From Lithobates sylvaticus (lineage: Eukaryota; Chordata; Amphibia; Anura; Ranidae), in NCBI GenBank assembly GCA_028564925.1, contig CM053029.1, positions 431,673,297 to 431,737,296 on the forward strand: DNA of 64,000 nucleotides. The letters run 5' to 3'. Position 1 is the first letter of the stretch, and each line of letters begins with the position of its first letter. Shown here one piece after another: positions 1 through 11,612 of this stretch. The position numbers and the translations under genes were made by a program. The notes below the pieces were generated by a model, which saw nothing but the letters and a program-made list of their open reading frames with translations, was not told the origin of the DNA and ran no database searches.

Positions 1-506
1 CTCATCTGGTCTGTTGGGAGACGCAAACTCAGCGGGAAGACAAGAAACCTCAAAACCGGTTGGTGGCACTGCTGCCCCTTTCCCAGCTTTCCCAGCTGTG
101 CTCCCCCTCCCCACTTTCTGGATGACAGACCAGCAACCCCATTCAGCTGAGAAGTCAGTCCTGCCACACCACACAGCAGTGCACAATAGATTTAATTGAT
201 GAGGTCTTGATTTAGCAATGAGCTATGGTTTCCCAAATTTGTCTCCGGTGTCTTTCGCTCAGTGTTCCACATATGGAAGGGGAATAGGGGACTGTCCTTT
301 TAACACAGAGTTGCATATGGTATTGACTGTGCCCAAGCTGAGGGATCACGATGGCAGATAAAAGTTCTTATGGTTTGCAAAAAGGAAGAGTGCCTTTTAG
401 TGCAGACATGTATTCATAATGATTAATGGGGGGACTTCTGAACATCATACATAAAGTGGACAACATAAAATAACTATTGCCCATCATACACAATGACATA
501 AATTAC
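1..506 (-). other. plxnd1 intron downstream of exon 8
   Basis: Non-coding intron sequence following the AAG|GTAATT donor. I see no repeat family, exon or RNA gene in it. Confidence 0.6.
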
Positions 507-737
507 CTTGGCATTAATTAGATTATTCACTTGCTTCAATATGCCATCTGTGAAGTTATCAAAAGTGGGATCAGAAATGTAATTGAAAGAAAGTTCAGCT
601 GTCTGTAGAGGTGTTTCAAAGCCATCCATTTTAATCCGACAGATAACCTCAGAGTTCAGGTGATGTTCCAACACTTGTGGAGAGGAGAATATTATTACTG
701 TGTCATTGACTTTCTCAAGGATGTCTTGCTTTTCGAT
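507..737 (-). CDS. plxnd1: plxnd1 exon 8 of 8: end of third IPT and start of fourth
   Basis: The exon has 77 codons in phase 0 at both ends. It starts IEKQDILEKVNDT, continues VICRIKMDGFETPLQT and ends DPTFDNFTDGILKQVNNL then INAK. The acceptor is TTTTCTTTTACTCTTTACAG and the donor is AAG|GTAATT. Plexin-D1 has the matching IEMDG, then DPTFENFTGGVKKQVNKLI and HAR as I recall it, which is one of the best matches in the gene. NDT and NFT are glycosylation sequons. After this point the fourth IPT domain should continue before position 1. Confidence 0.93.
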
Positions 738-1093
738 CTGTAAAGAGTAAAAGAAAAACGCTGATCTCTCCGAGAACATAATGAGGGCGACTGCAGGACT
801 TAAATGGACTTAAAAGGGAGTGATGATAGATCAAAGAGATGTTGAGTGGCACAGTAAAATTAATAATAAAAGACAGAAAAAGTAATAGAAAATGTACAAT
901 AAAAAAATAAAAAACAACAATTACAAATATGCAATATCTTTGGAGGTTTAATAATGAGCAAGACTGAGAAGTTTATAAATACTGTTAAAAAATAATAATA
1001 TACATTAAAAGTTTTTACACGGGTAAGATTATACAACATAAGTTTCAAATCTGGCCATTTTTACTTTGTAATAATGAGCCCTCACTACAATTA
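738..1093. other. AT-rich intron stretch
   Basis: Rich in A/T with short A runs. Nothing else is recognisable up to the MITE at 1094. Confidence 0.6.
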
Positions 1094-1380
1094 AGGCCGG
1101 CCATACACGGAGCAAATTTATTTCCTACAAACACAGGTGGAAGAAAAAAGTGGCTTAATTCCCCCATCAACACAGACCGTGTTGACAGGGGAATTCCTCC
1201 TGCCAAGCCGCCCCCGCCAGGAGAAGACAGTGATTATCACTAGTGGCTATAGCAGCCGCTTGCGATAATCGCAAACGAATCCGGCAGGCTGGTTGTACAT
1301 TCAGCCTGCCCATTAATAGTTTGAATCTAACCTCAGATCCCACTATACAAGCCGAGATTCGAACCATGTATGGCCGGGCC
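1094..1380. mobile_element. PIF/Harbinger-like MITE
   Basis: The ends AGGCCGGCCATAC and GTATGGCCGGGCC are inverted repeats (12 of 13) and TTA lies directly outside both ends (1091-1093, 1381-1383). A three-base TWA duplication is typical of PIF/Harbinger. At 287 bp with no coding sequence it is non-autonomous. A diverged relative is recognisable at about 55964-56240 (shared ACACAGT, CCATCAACACAG and TACATGG blocks). Confidence 0.7.
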
Positions 1381-1804
1381 TTAGGGTCAATATTGTCTCG
1401 TTTCCCTGATGACAAGATGTTCATTTCAAAAGAACTCTAGTTTTGTACAATGATTTGTTTGATTTGTTGCTTCTTCATAAAAAATATTGCCAGAAAAAAA
1501 AAAGCCTGTGGTTTCCCCCCCAAAAAAAAAACATGGACTACAGCATAGAACACACAGACCACACAATACCTAAAAGAGTTTGTGATTTGTTATTCAGGTA
1601 TCATGTTAGACTGCAAAGAGTAACAAAACATGCTAACTTGTGCAAACAGACTTTTATAAAATGATCAACAGAAATGTATAACTTATATAACTTTAAGGCA
1701 AAGTTCAGACATGCTCTTGATGCTGTAAAGCAGGGGTGCTCAACATTTTACAGAGCAAGGATTACTTAAAAACTATGTTTTCCCCAGGCAGAACTACTCT
1801 TTAA
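1381..1804. other. Intron stretch with a hAT-like terminus
   Basis: Mostly unique sequence with A and C/A runs near 1495-1530. At 1731 CAGGGGTGCTCAAC looks like a hAT left end, but no convincing right end or target duplication is visible nearby. Confidence 0.4.
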
Positions 1805-2116
1805 GTCAGCAACTAAATACTGTAGCTGCTGACTTTTAACATATGGACGCTTACCTGTCCAGGGAGTACACAATGTCGGCATCCCAGGGCGATTTTCAGA
1901 TAGGCTGTTGGGTGCTGCCGCCGCTATCTCCACTAAAGGAAACCGGGAGTGAAGCCCTTCGGCTTCACAGTCGGTTCCCTACTGTGCATGTGCGAAGTAC
2001 GCTGCGCTTTCTAATTGGCCTGGCGGTGGAGGAAGGGGGCTAAACTTCCAAGGGATGGAGCCGTAGCCGGAAGGAAGCAAATAAGCCGAGGTTTCACTTT
2101 TAGGTGGAACTCCGCT
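1805..2116. mobile_element. TTAA-type MITE (AGCGGRNTT family), 5' truncated copy
   Basis: Shares blocks with the copies at 48922-49381 and 62986-63140: GTAGCTGCTGAC, then TGGACRCTTACCTGTCC, then AATGTCGGCA. The right end reads AGCGGAGTTCCACCT on the minus strand and is followed by TTAA (2117-2120). The left end is missing, so TTAA at 1801-1804 is probably chance. Confidence 0.6.
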
Positions 2117-2649
2117 TTAAGCAATTTGGTAACTGGTTGAGGAGCAAAATGGAATGAAATGGCTCAGAATAGCAGAATGAAGATTTTAAACTATCAGAAA
2201 CATAATTTTCCATAGGACCAATGCCCTTGGATGTTTACATACCATTATATCTTGCAGGTGTGGTGCACTTTCTAAAAGAGTTTTGGTGCGCTTTCAGAAA
2301 GCGCAACAAACTCACAGGATATAATTGAAGCCTATGGCTCAGTGCAGATAACTCTCCAGGAAGCTGCAGGTGCACCAGGCTACACCTGTGCGTAAAGGCA
2401 GCCTAACCACTTTTAATTTTTTTTAAGTGCTAATATGCACCATTGCAAAACTTTGTAATGTTTAATAATATGCCCATCGTAAAACAATGTGATGTTTACT
2501 AAACTGACCCTTTTGTCTTTCAGCTTTTGCTGGCAACACTAGGCTGTAAGAAAGGTTCCTGTACCAGGTGGAGTGATACCACATTAACTTCACCTGGGAC
2601 AGGAGCTGGTGCTACAGAGGAAGCTTCGGCTTATGCGGATGAGTGTTTT
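2117..2649. other. Intron stretch, no feature recognised
   Basis: Non-coding. It contains a small inverted motif pair (AAAGCGCAACAAA, GTGCGCTTTC near 2286-2312) but no assignable element. Confidence 0.45.
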
Positions 2650-3475
2650 GAATTTTATTAGTTTGGGAATGGGAAGCCAGTGGAGGGATTGGCAAAGTGG
2701 GGTGGCGGACACTGAATGGTTGGTACGGTGGAGGAGTCTGGCAGCAGCATTCATGATAGACTGAAGAGAAGCTAGCTTGTGGAGAGGTAGGCCAATGAGG
2801 ATGGTGTTACAATAGTCAAGGCGAGAAATAACGAGGGAGTGAATAAATTGCTTAGTGGTTTCAATGGTTAAGAAGGGGCTGAAAGGACAGGTCAGAGTCC
2901 AGGATTACTCCTAGCACCCTGGCATGAGGGGACGGACTGATGGTTGCATTATTAATCTTGATAGAGAAGTCAGGGGAGGGGGCACGGGCCAGAGGAAAAA
3001 ATTTTTTTTATCAGTTTTAGAAAGAATGAGTTTGAGGAAGTGATGCGACATCCATGCTGATGTCAGCTTAGTAAGTTAGAAATGTGAGAGGAGACTGAAG
3101 GGGTGAGGAGTATATAGATTTGTGTGTTGTCAGCATAGAGGTGGTACTGGAAGCCATGGGAGTAGGTGTAAATGGAGAAGAGGAGGGGTCTGAGGACAGA
3201 ACCTTGGGGTACCCCTACAGAAAGAGGAAGTGGAGAGGAGAAAACAGAGTTATAGGTAACACTGAAGGAGTGCTGTGATAGGTTGGAGGAGAACCAGGGC
3301 AGAGTCTTGAAGGCCAAGAGTGGAGGTTTTTTTTTGAGGAAGAGGGAATGGTCAACAGTATCAAGGCTGCAGAGAGGTCTAGTAGTACAAGTATGGAGTA
3401 GTGTTCATTGGTTTTAGCAGTTAGAGCATTAATGAGTTTCAGAAGGGCAATTGTCGGTGTGTTTCCTCCACCCAG
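2650..3475 (-). mobile_element. L2/CR1-like LINE, 3' fragment with reverse transcriptase remains
   Basis: On the minus strand, in two or more frames, one reads ALLKLINAL, then [12 protein letters not shown], then [19 protein letters not shown] and [10 protein letters not shown], followed by VLGVILDSDLSFQP. These are RT blocks of the L2/CR1 group ([34 protein letters not shown]). The catalytic YADD is YADN, GPLLF is RPLLF, and the DTVDH block is lost with a frame change near 3330. Only the RT 3' half and tail are present, as expected for 5' truncation during insertion. It is dead. Confidence 0.75.
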
Positions 3476-4113
3476 ACAGCCTAAGTGCAGCATACAGCCT
3501 GTCACTGACATGAATGGCTGTGCTCTGCTGTACTCACGGTGGTGCTATTTTAAAACACTAGTAGAGTTTATGCAAAAAAAAAAAAAAAAAAAAAAAAAAA
3601 GGAGCTTTTTTGGTTCTCCAAGAAAAAATTATATTTTTTGTGTTTTCTAGACTACTCAATTTGGTTCATAATTTCAGACCAGGTAGTTGGGGGTGCTCCA
3701 TTTCTCAATCCCCCCTGCGACTAATAAACCTGGAAGTTGCATGTATTATATCACTTCTGGGTTCAGAGTGGTCATTCCCCGGCTGCTGTTGCCAGGGTAG
3801 CAGCTAATCAATCACAATGTATGCTTCAATAGCTGCAGTGGGGGGCAGGGAGACATTGGGGGTCTAATACAGTCCGATGTCTCTGCAAACAGAACCCGTC
3901 ACCTGCCTATGCTACCGCATAGGGTACTTGTTAGTCCCCTTTTGATAGCAATAAAGTTAGACAAAATAAAAAGTGCCAATTACAATAAAATAGTACAAAA
4001 TAATAAAGTAGTGTATATATACACACATGTAAACAAATTGCTCCACACATGAGTCATTGCAACAACATTCAGAATGAGAGCAATAATTCTAAGGCCATAA
4101 TTCATGGTCAACT
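3476..4113. other. Intron stretch with a long poly-A and fragments of a TTAA-type repeat
   Basis: An uninterrupted A run of about 28 lies at 3573-3600. From about 4020 to 4100, ACACATGAGTC and GAGAGCAATAATTCTA resemble the internal part of element A (4760-4830), so a damaged older copy probably sits here. Confidence 0.45.
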
Positions 4114-5299
4114 TTAACCACTTTCCGACCGGCGCACGACGATGTACGTCCCTTTTTTGAAGAGGGATATCTCGGTAACGGCAGCAGCTGCTGCCACAAC
4201 CGAGATATCCATCTCTTCAGGCGCCGGTCGGCTGTCCGATAATGGTGGTCATCGCGGCGGATTCGCCACGAGATCACAGTTATCGGCGGCGGGAGAGGTC
4301 TCCCGCGCCTTCCGCCGCTTACCGGAACCGTCGGCAGCGGCGGAGGCGATCGGGTCCTTTCCCCTGATGTGCATAGAGATGAGTGACGCTAAGATGGCCG
4401 CCACTCATCTCTATACCATAGGAGGGCGGAAGCGACGTCAAAAACGTCACTTCCGCCCATACCTCTTAAAGAGGAATTTTCAAATGTAATTTTTTTTAAA
4501 TGACATTTTTTTTTTGACCCCAGATCTCATATTTAAGAGGACCTGTCATGCTTTTTTCTATTACAAGGAATGTTTACATTCCTTGTAATAGGAATAAAAG
4601 TGAGCCAATTAATTTTTTTTTAAAAAACAGTGTAAAAATAAATAAAATCAAGAAAAAAAATAAGAAAAACAAAAAAATTTTTTTTTAAAGTGCCCCGTCC
4701 CGACGAGCTCGTGCGCAGAAGCGAACGCATACGTGAGTAGCGCCCGCATATGAAAACGGTGGTCAAACCACACATGTGAGGTATCGCGCGATCGGTAGAG
4801 CGAGAGCAATAATTATAGCCGTAGACCTCTGTAACGCAAAATATGCAACCTGTAGAATTTTTTAACCACTTCAGCCCCGGACCATTTGGCAGCCAAAGGA
4901 CCAGAGGTCTTTTTTCAATTTCGCACTGCACTACTTTAACTGGTAATTGCGCGGTCATGCAATTTTGTAACCAAACGAAATTTGCGTCCTTTTCTTCCCA
5001 CAAATAGAGCTTTCTTTTGATGGTATTTGATTGCCTCTGTGATTTTTATTTTTTGCGATATAAACGGAAAAAGAGCGAAAATTTTGAAAAAAAAAGAGAT
5101 TTTCTACTTTTTGTTATAAAAAAAATCTAATAAACTCAATTTTAGTCAAACATTTGGGCCAAAATGTATTCAGCCACATGTCTTTAGTAAAAAAAAATGC
5201 CAATAAGCGTATATTTATTGGTTTGCGCAAAAGTTATAGCGTCTACAAACTAGAGTACATTTTCTGGAATTTACACCGCTTTTAATTTATGACTGCCTA

Positions 5300-6420
5300 T
5301 TTCATTTCTTGAGGTGCTAAAATGGCAGAGAAGTACAAAACCCCCCCAAATGACCCCATTTTGGAAATTAGACACCCCAAGCTATTTGCTGAGAGGCATG
5401 TTGAGCCCATTGAATATTTTTTTTTTTAGTCCCAAGTGATTGAATAAAGACAAAAATAAAAAAGATTTTTTTTTTTTTCAAAAAGTTGTCACTAAATGAT
5501 ATATTGCTCACACATGCCATAGTTATATGTGGAATTGCACCCCAAAATACATTTTGCTGCTTCTCCTGAGTATGGGGATACCACATGTGTGGGACTTTTT
5601 GGGAGCCTAGCCGCGTACGGGGCCCCGAAACCCAAGCACCGCCTTCAGGATTTCTAAGGGTGCAAATTTTTGATTTCACTCCTCACTACCTATCACAGTT
5701 TCGAAGGCCATAAAATGCCAAAATAGCACAAAACCCCCCCAAATGACCCCATTTTGGAAAGTAGACACCCCAAGCTATTTGTTGAGAGGCATGGTGAGTA
5801 TTTTACAGCTCTCATTTGTTTTTGAAAATGAAGAAAGTAAAGAAAAAAAAATTTTTTTTTTCTTTTTTCAATTTTCAAAACTTTGTGACAAAAAGCGACA
5901 TCTGCAAAATACTCACAATACCTCTCAGCAAATAGCTTGGGGTGTCTACTTTCCAAAATGGGGTCATTTTGGGGGGTTTTATGCCATCTGGGCATTCCAT
6001 GGCCTCCGAAACTGTGATTGGCAGTGAGAAGTGAAATAAAAAAATTACACCCTTAGAAAGCCTGAAGGCGGTGATTGGTTTTTGGGGCTCCGTACGCAGC
6101 TAGGCTCCCAAAAAGTCCCACACATGTGGTATCCCCGTACTCAGGAGAAGCAACAGAATGTATTTTGGGGTGTATTTCTACATATGCCCATGACATGTTT
6201 GAGCAATATATCATTTAGTGACAACTTTTTGTAAAAAAATATATATATATTTTTTTTTTTTCATTATTCAATCTCTTGGGACAAAAAAAAAAAATATTTA
6301 ATGGGCTCAACATTGCTCTCATCAAATAGCTTGGGGTGTCTACTTTCCAAAATGGGGTCATTTGGGGGGGGTTTGAACTGTCCTGGCATTTTATGCACAA
6401 CATTTAGAAGCCTATGTCAC
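5300..6420. repeat. 1.1 kb inverted repeat (foldback) inside element B
   Basis: The block AAATGACCCCATTTTGGAAA, followed by the complement of AGCTTGGGGTGTC, occurs forward at 5351-5400 and 5737-5790 and reversed at 5925-5985 and 6323-6370. Both pairs are symmetric about position 5860. The AGTATGGGGATACCACATG block at 5570 is mirrored by the CATGTGGTATCCCCGTACT block at 6123. The centre is an A/T run. No gene. Confidence 0.8.
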
Positions 6421-8463
6421 ACGTCACCCACTCTTCTAACCACTTGTAGACAAAGCCCTTTCTGACACTTTTTGTTTACATGAGATCATATTTTTTTTTT
6501 GCAAGAAAATTACGTTGAACCCCCAAACACTATATATAATGTTAAAGCAAAGGCCCTACAGATTAAAATGGTGGGTGTTGCATTTTTTTTTTCCACACAG
6601 TATTTGCGCAGCGATTTTTCAAACGCATTTTTTGTGGAAAAAATACACTTTTTTTTATTTTAATGCACTAAAACACACTATATTGCTCAAATTTTTGATG
6701 AAATAAAAAATATGATCTTAGGCCGAGTACATGGATACCAAACACGACATGCTTTAAAATTGCGCACAAACACGCAGTGGCGACAAACTACATACATTTT
6801 TAAAAGCCTTTAAAAGCCTTTACATGATACCACATTAGATTCACGGAGGAGGTCTACTGCTAAAATTACTGCCCTCGATCTGACCTTCGCGGTGATACCT
6901 CACATGCATGGTGCAATTGCTGTTTACATATGACGCCAGACCAACGCTTGTGTACGCCTTTGCGCAAGAGAAGGGGGGGCAGGGGTGCTTTTTTTTTTTT
7001 TTTTGGTGTTTTTTTTATTTATTTAGCTTTTTTATTTTATTTTTAAACTGTTCCTTCCATTTTTTTTCTTTGTTATGATTTTTATTGTTATCTCAGGGAA
7101 TGTAAATATCCCCTATGATAGCAATAGGCAGTGACAGGTACTCTTTTTTTGAAAAAATTGGGGTCTATTAGACCCTAGATCTTTCCTCTGCCCTCAAAGC
7201 ATCTGACCACACCAAGATTGGTGTGATAAAATGCTTTCCCAATTTCCCAATGGCGCGGTTTATATCCGGGAGGGGGGACATTCCCTCCCACTGCTTGTAA
7301 AAGCAGTCTAGAGGCTAATTACCCGCTAGAATTGCTTTTACATGAAAGCCGATCACTGGCTGAAAAGAATGATACCAAGATGATACCTAAACCTGCAGGC
7401 ATCATTCTGGTATAACCATTCAAAGTCCAGCAACATACTGGACATATATTGTAATCTTTTTTTTTTCATGCAGCCTCTTGGCTGAACGAAAAAAAGAGAT
7501 TGATTGGTGGGTATGCCCACCATTAGAATACCTCCCTTCATCCACCCACTTCTAATGATGGGCATACATGCACCATTTATATATGCCGATGCATGGGGGC
7601 ATCCTCCCGCAAAAGTTATGCCGTGTACACACGGTCGGAATTTCGACCGTATGTACGTGGCATTAGGAGCCAATCGCTCCTCCCCCCCCCCTGCTGCCCC
7701 CATGCTTCGGCATATATGCTCTTTTTTTTAACTGTGGTGGTGAAATCACCTCCTACAGTGTTGGAGTCGCGTCTTTATGTATCGTGGGAGCAAACGCTGT
7801 TGCTGTCAAGATAAATAAATCCGCGTTGCAACTGAATGGCGCACCTGAAAACAAAAAAATGCTTAACACTAAAACACAGTAAACAAAATTACATACCTGA
7901 AAAGCAAGCATGATAAAACATGATAAAACATGATAAAACATTGCAGAATAGAATGGAGTAAAAAAAGAGCAACAATAGAGAGAGAATAGAGTGAGAGAGA
8001 GAACAATAAAACGACAACTATTTTTTTTTTTTTTTTTTTTTTGAGATTCACAGGTAAAAAAGCTCCTGACTGAAGCGACTGAATCAAAACGCTACCACAA
8101 AAAAACTGTTAGTGATCGCAGGGATCAGGCCTGACTCTGCGAACGCTGCAGTTATGTGTGCTTAGTGTTTTGTAAGTGACAGTGATCGATCGATACTGCA
8201 CTTGGGTGGGCTGGGCTGGGCGGAGGGGGAAAACGCAGGTGCTAGCAGGTATCTGGGCTGATCCCGCTAACAATGCGTTTTTTTTTTTTTTGGAACCCTA
8301 AACTGCTGGGACGCTAGTATAGATCTGATCAGATCAGATATTGATCTGTTCAGATACTGTGCCACTAAGGGAGGTGTATGCTTTGTGCGTGGGTGTTTGC
8401 GGTACTGGCACTAACCTGGGGCGACGCAGACCTTATTTGACCCTAAAACCTAATTGATATCAC

Positions 8464-9410
8464 CCGCCGGGCGATCAGGGGGTTAAACCGTTATTGGGTA
8501 ATAAATGGCGGGTGCCCTGACAGTATAAAAAACAAGCTAACTAACCAGCGTCACCCGTAACAGTAATACAAAAAAAAACTGGTTACCTAGCGACACTAAT
8601 GCAGCGATCAGAAAAACGATCGCTTAGTGACACTGGCAAAAGGGGGTGAAAGGGTTAACTAGGGGCAATCAGGGGGTTAAACCTTTATTAGGTAATATAT
8701 GGGGGTACCTGACGCTATATAAAAACCTGACGGGGAACCTAAATAACGAAATAACTAACTGGCTAACCAGCGTCACCAGTGACAGTTATACAGTGATCAC
8801 TGGTGAAAGGGTTAACTCTAGGGGCAATCAGGGGGTTAAAACCTTTATTTAGGTTGTAATATGGGGGTACCTGACCTATAAACCTATTTATGAACCTATA
8901 TAAACATGGCGGTTACCTAAAAAAAAAAAATGGTTACCTAGCGACACTAATGCAGCGATCAGAAAAACGATCGCTTAGTGACACTGGCAAAAGGGGGTGA
9001 AAGGGTTAACTAGGGGCAATCAGGGGGTTAAAACCTTTATTAGGTAATATATGGGGGTACCTGACGCTATATAAAAACCTGACGGGGAACCTAAATAACG
9101 AAATAACTAACTGGCTAACCAGCGTCACCAGTGACAGTTATACAGTGATCACTGGTGAAAGGGTTAACTCTAGGGGCAATCAAGGGGTTAAAACCTTTAT
9201 TTAGGTTGTAATATGGGGGTACCTGACCTATAAAACTATTTATGAACCTATATAAACATGGCGGTTACCTAAAAAAAAAAAAAAATGGTTACCTAGCGAC
9301 AGCAGTGACACTAATACAGCGATCAGAAAAACGATCGCTTAGTGACACTGGCAAAAGGGGGTGAAAGGGTTACCTGGGGGGCAATCAAGGGGTTAAACCT
9401 TTATTAGGGG
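8464..9410. repeat. Tandem repeat of about 352 bp, between two and three copies
   Basis: GGTTACCTAGCGACA begins units at 8581, 8932 and 9287 (spacings 351 and 355). The last copy is partial. Each unit holds two related halves, both with GGGGCAATCA, then GGGGTTAAA, CCTTTAT and GGGGGTACCTGAC. A diverged half-unit precedes the array from 8464. Confidence 0.8.
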
Positions 9411-10338
9411 GGGGGGGTAGGGGGCTACCTTGGACCTAAAACTAACTGCCCTGACAGTTATTACAGTCACACTGACACTAAATGCAGTGATCAGTAAAAA
9501 AATGATCACTGCAATTAGTGACACTGACTGGGGGGGGGAGGGGGTGATCTGGGGGGTGATCAGGGGGTGACAGGGGGGTGGAATATGTGCCTAACTGTAC
9601 TGGTGTCAGTGTACTGTTGTGCACTAACCTTTACATGTTCGCCGCTCGGCGTCTCCGGTCACATAGACCGGCGCACCGAGCGTGACATCACTTCCGCCTT
9701 CCTGTCTATACAATAGACAGGAAGGGGAAGCTTTTCATTGGCCAGGAGCGATCGCGAGGGGGTGGCCAGAAACCACTGGCCGTCCCCTCGTCCCGGATCG
9801 CTCCTGACACGATCCCGACCGTCCCCGCCGGCGGAGGGGGGTCCGATCGGACCCCCCAACCGCCGGAAGAATGTCACGTACAGGTACGTGATTCTGCCTG
9901 TACGTGCCATTCTGCCGACGTATATATACAGGGGGCGGTCGGGAAGTGGTTAAACGTCGCCTATGGAGATTTTTGAGGGTAAAAGTTTGATGCCATTCCA
10001 CGAGCGGGCGCAATTTTGAAGCGTGACATGTTAGGTATCAATTTACTCGGCGTAACATTATCTTTCACAATATATAAAAAAATTGGACTAACTTTACTGT
10101 TGTCTTATTTTTTTATTCAAAAAAGTGAATTTTTTCCAAAAAAAGTGCGCTTGCAAGACCGCTGCGCAAATACGGTGTGAAAAAAAGTATTGCAACGACC
10201 GCCATTTTATTCTCTAGGGTGTTAGAAAAAAAACAATATATAATGTTTGGGGGTTCTAAGTTTTTTTCTAGCAAATAAAACTGTTTTAAACATGTAAACA
10301 CCTAAAATCCAAAACGAGGCTGGTCTTAAAGTGGTTAA

Positions 10339-10657
10339 AGTGATAACCTGTAAAGGCTTTTAAAGCATCATCTATGGAGAATATTGGATACCACGGTTCT
10401 TTGCAATTTCTTAGGTGCATGCAATTTTAAGGCTTAACATTTTTGGTATCCATTTACTTGACGCAACCCCATCCTTTATATTTTACCAAAAGGGTATAAT
10501 ATTGCGTTTGTTTGCACTAAAATGTATTTTAATGCATTTTCCCCGAAACTATGGGTTTGATAAATAGCTGCCCAAATCTCATTTAACATAAAAAATTGCA
10601 ACTGCCACTATTTTATTTTCCAGGGTCCCTGCTTTCAGAAAATATACAATTGTTGCT
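10339..10657. repeat. Fragment related to TTAA-element interiors
   Basis: GTAAAGGCTTTTAAA, TTGGATACCA and TTGCACTAAAATG echo, in reverse, sequence at about 6600-6830 of element B. No ends are visible. Confidence 0.45.
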
Positions 10658-11612
10658 TACCGTCCAGTCGCCGCAGTTTTACTGCGGCAGAATGGCACGG
10701 CTGGGCGAAACAACGTTACCTTACGTTCGCCTTTTGGCCACTAGGGGCGAGCGCGTGCGCCCGCAGCCGATGCTATTGCCCAGCAGGCGCGATGACCAAT
10801 GGGCAACCCGCGATCGCTTGTGATAGAGCGAGAACTGGGATCTGTGTGTGTAGGCACACAAATCCCGGTTCTTTCAGGGGAGTAGAGACAGATTGTGTGT
10901 TCATACTAAGTATGAACACCGATCTCTCCCTCTCCTCCTAGACAGTCCCATACCCCCGTAAGTTAGAACAAACCTAGGGAACACAGTTAACCCCTTGATT
11001 GCCCCCTAGTGTTAACCCCTTCCCTGCCAGTGACATTTAGACAGTAATCACTGCATTTCTATAGCACTGGTCGCTGTATAGTTGTCAATGGTCCCAAAAA
11101 TGTGTCAAGTGTCCAATTTGTCGGCAGCAATATTTCAGTTCCGATACAAAAAAAAAATTGCAGATCGCCACCATTACTAGTAAAAAAAAAATAATAATAA
11201 AAATGCCATAAATATTTTGTAGACGCTATAACTTTTGCACATACCAATCAATATACGCTTATTGCAATTTTTATTACCAAAAATACGTAGAAGAATACAT
11301 ATCGGCCTAAACTGAGGAAAAAAAATTGCTTTTTAAAAAAAAAATAAAAAATTGGGGATCTTTATTATAGCAAAACGTTTTTCAAAAAATTGTCGCTTTT
11401 TTTTTTTGTTTATAGCGCAAAAAATAAAAACCGTAGAGATGATCAAATACCATAAAAAGAAACCTCTATTTGTGGGGAAAAAAATAATCTAATTTGTTTG
11501 GGTACAATGTCGCACAACCACGCAGTTGTCAGTTAAAGTGACACAGTGCCGTATCGCAAAAAATGGCCTGATCATTGAGCAGCCAAATCTTCCAAGGCTG
11601 AAGTGGTGAAAG
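10658..11612. mobile_element. TTAA-type element D, nearly whole copy
   Basis: Aligns with the two halves of 38999-41339: AACCCCTTGATTGCCCC, CCTTCCCTGCCAGTGAC, GTAGACGCTATAACTTTTG, ATCAATATACGCTTATTG, CCTCTATTTGTGGG and ATCGCAAAAAATGGCCTG. The right end GGCTGAAGTGGT has lost the TTAA and the left end is eroded. About 950 bp, no coding sequence. Confidence 0.7.

Larger units (their letters stand above)
4866..9949. mobile_element. TTAA-flanked element B, 5.1 kb, inserted into element A
   Basis: Bounded by TTAA at 4862-4865 and 9950-9953. The ends are CCACTTCAGCCCCGGACC and, reversed, CCACTTCCCGACCGCC. The same site in the uninterrupted copy of A (near 29908-29918) reads GAATTTTTTAAACGTCGCC with one TTAA, so this is an exact empty-site match. 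The ends match the shorter elements at 38999-41339 and 10658-11612 in reverse orientation, so B may be a long member of that family. Its interior holds a 1.1 kb inverted repeat, a 352-bp tandem repeat and GC-rich ends. I found no transposase reading frame. Confidence 0.78.
4118..10334. mobile_element. TTAA-flanked (piggyBac-like) element A, split by element B
   Basis: TTAA lies at 4114-4117 and 10335-10338. The ends are CCACTTTCCGACCGG and, reversed, CCACTTTAAGACCAGCC. Left half 4118-4865 and right half 9954-10334 together make about 1.13 kb and align end to end with the uninterrupted copy at 29164-30298 (shared GGATATCTCGGTAACG, GACCCCAGATCTCATATTT, ACGTCGCCTATGGAGA, CCACGAGCGGGCGCAATTTT). 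It has no transposase. The TTAA duplication and CCAC ends suggest the piggyBac superfamily; that assignment is inference. Confidence 0.8.
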
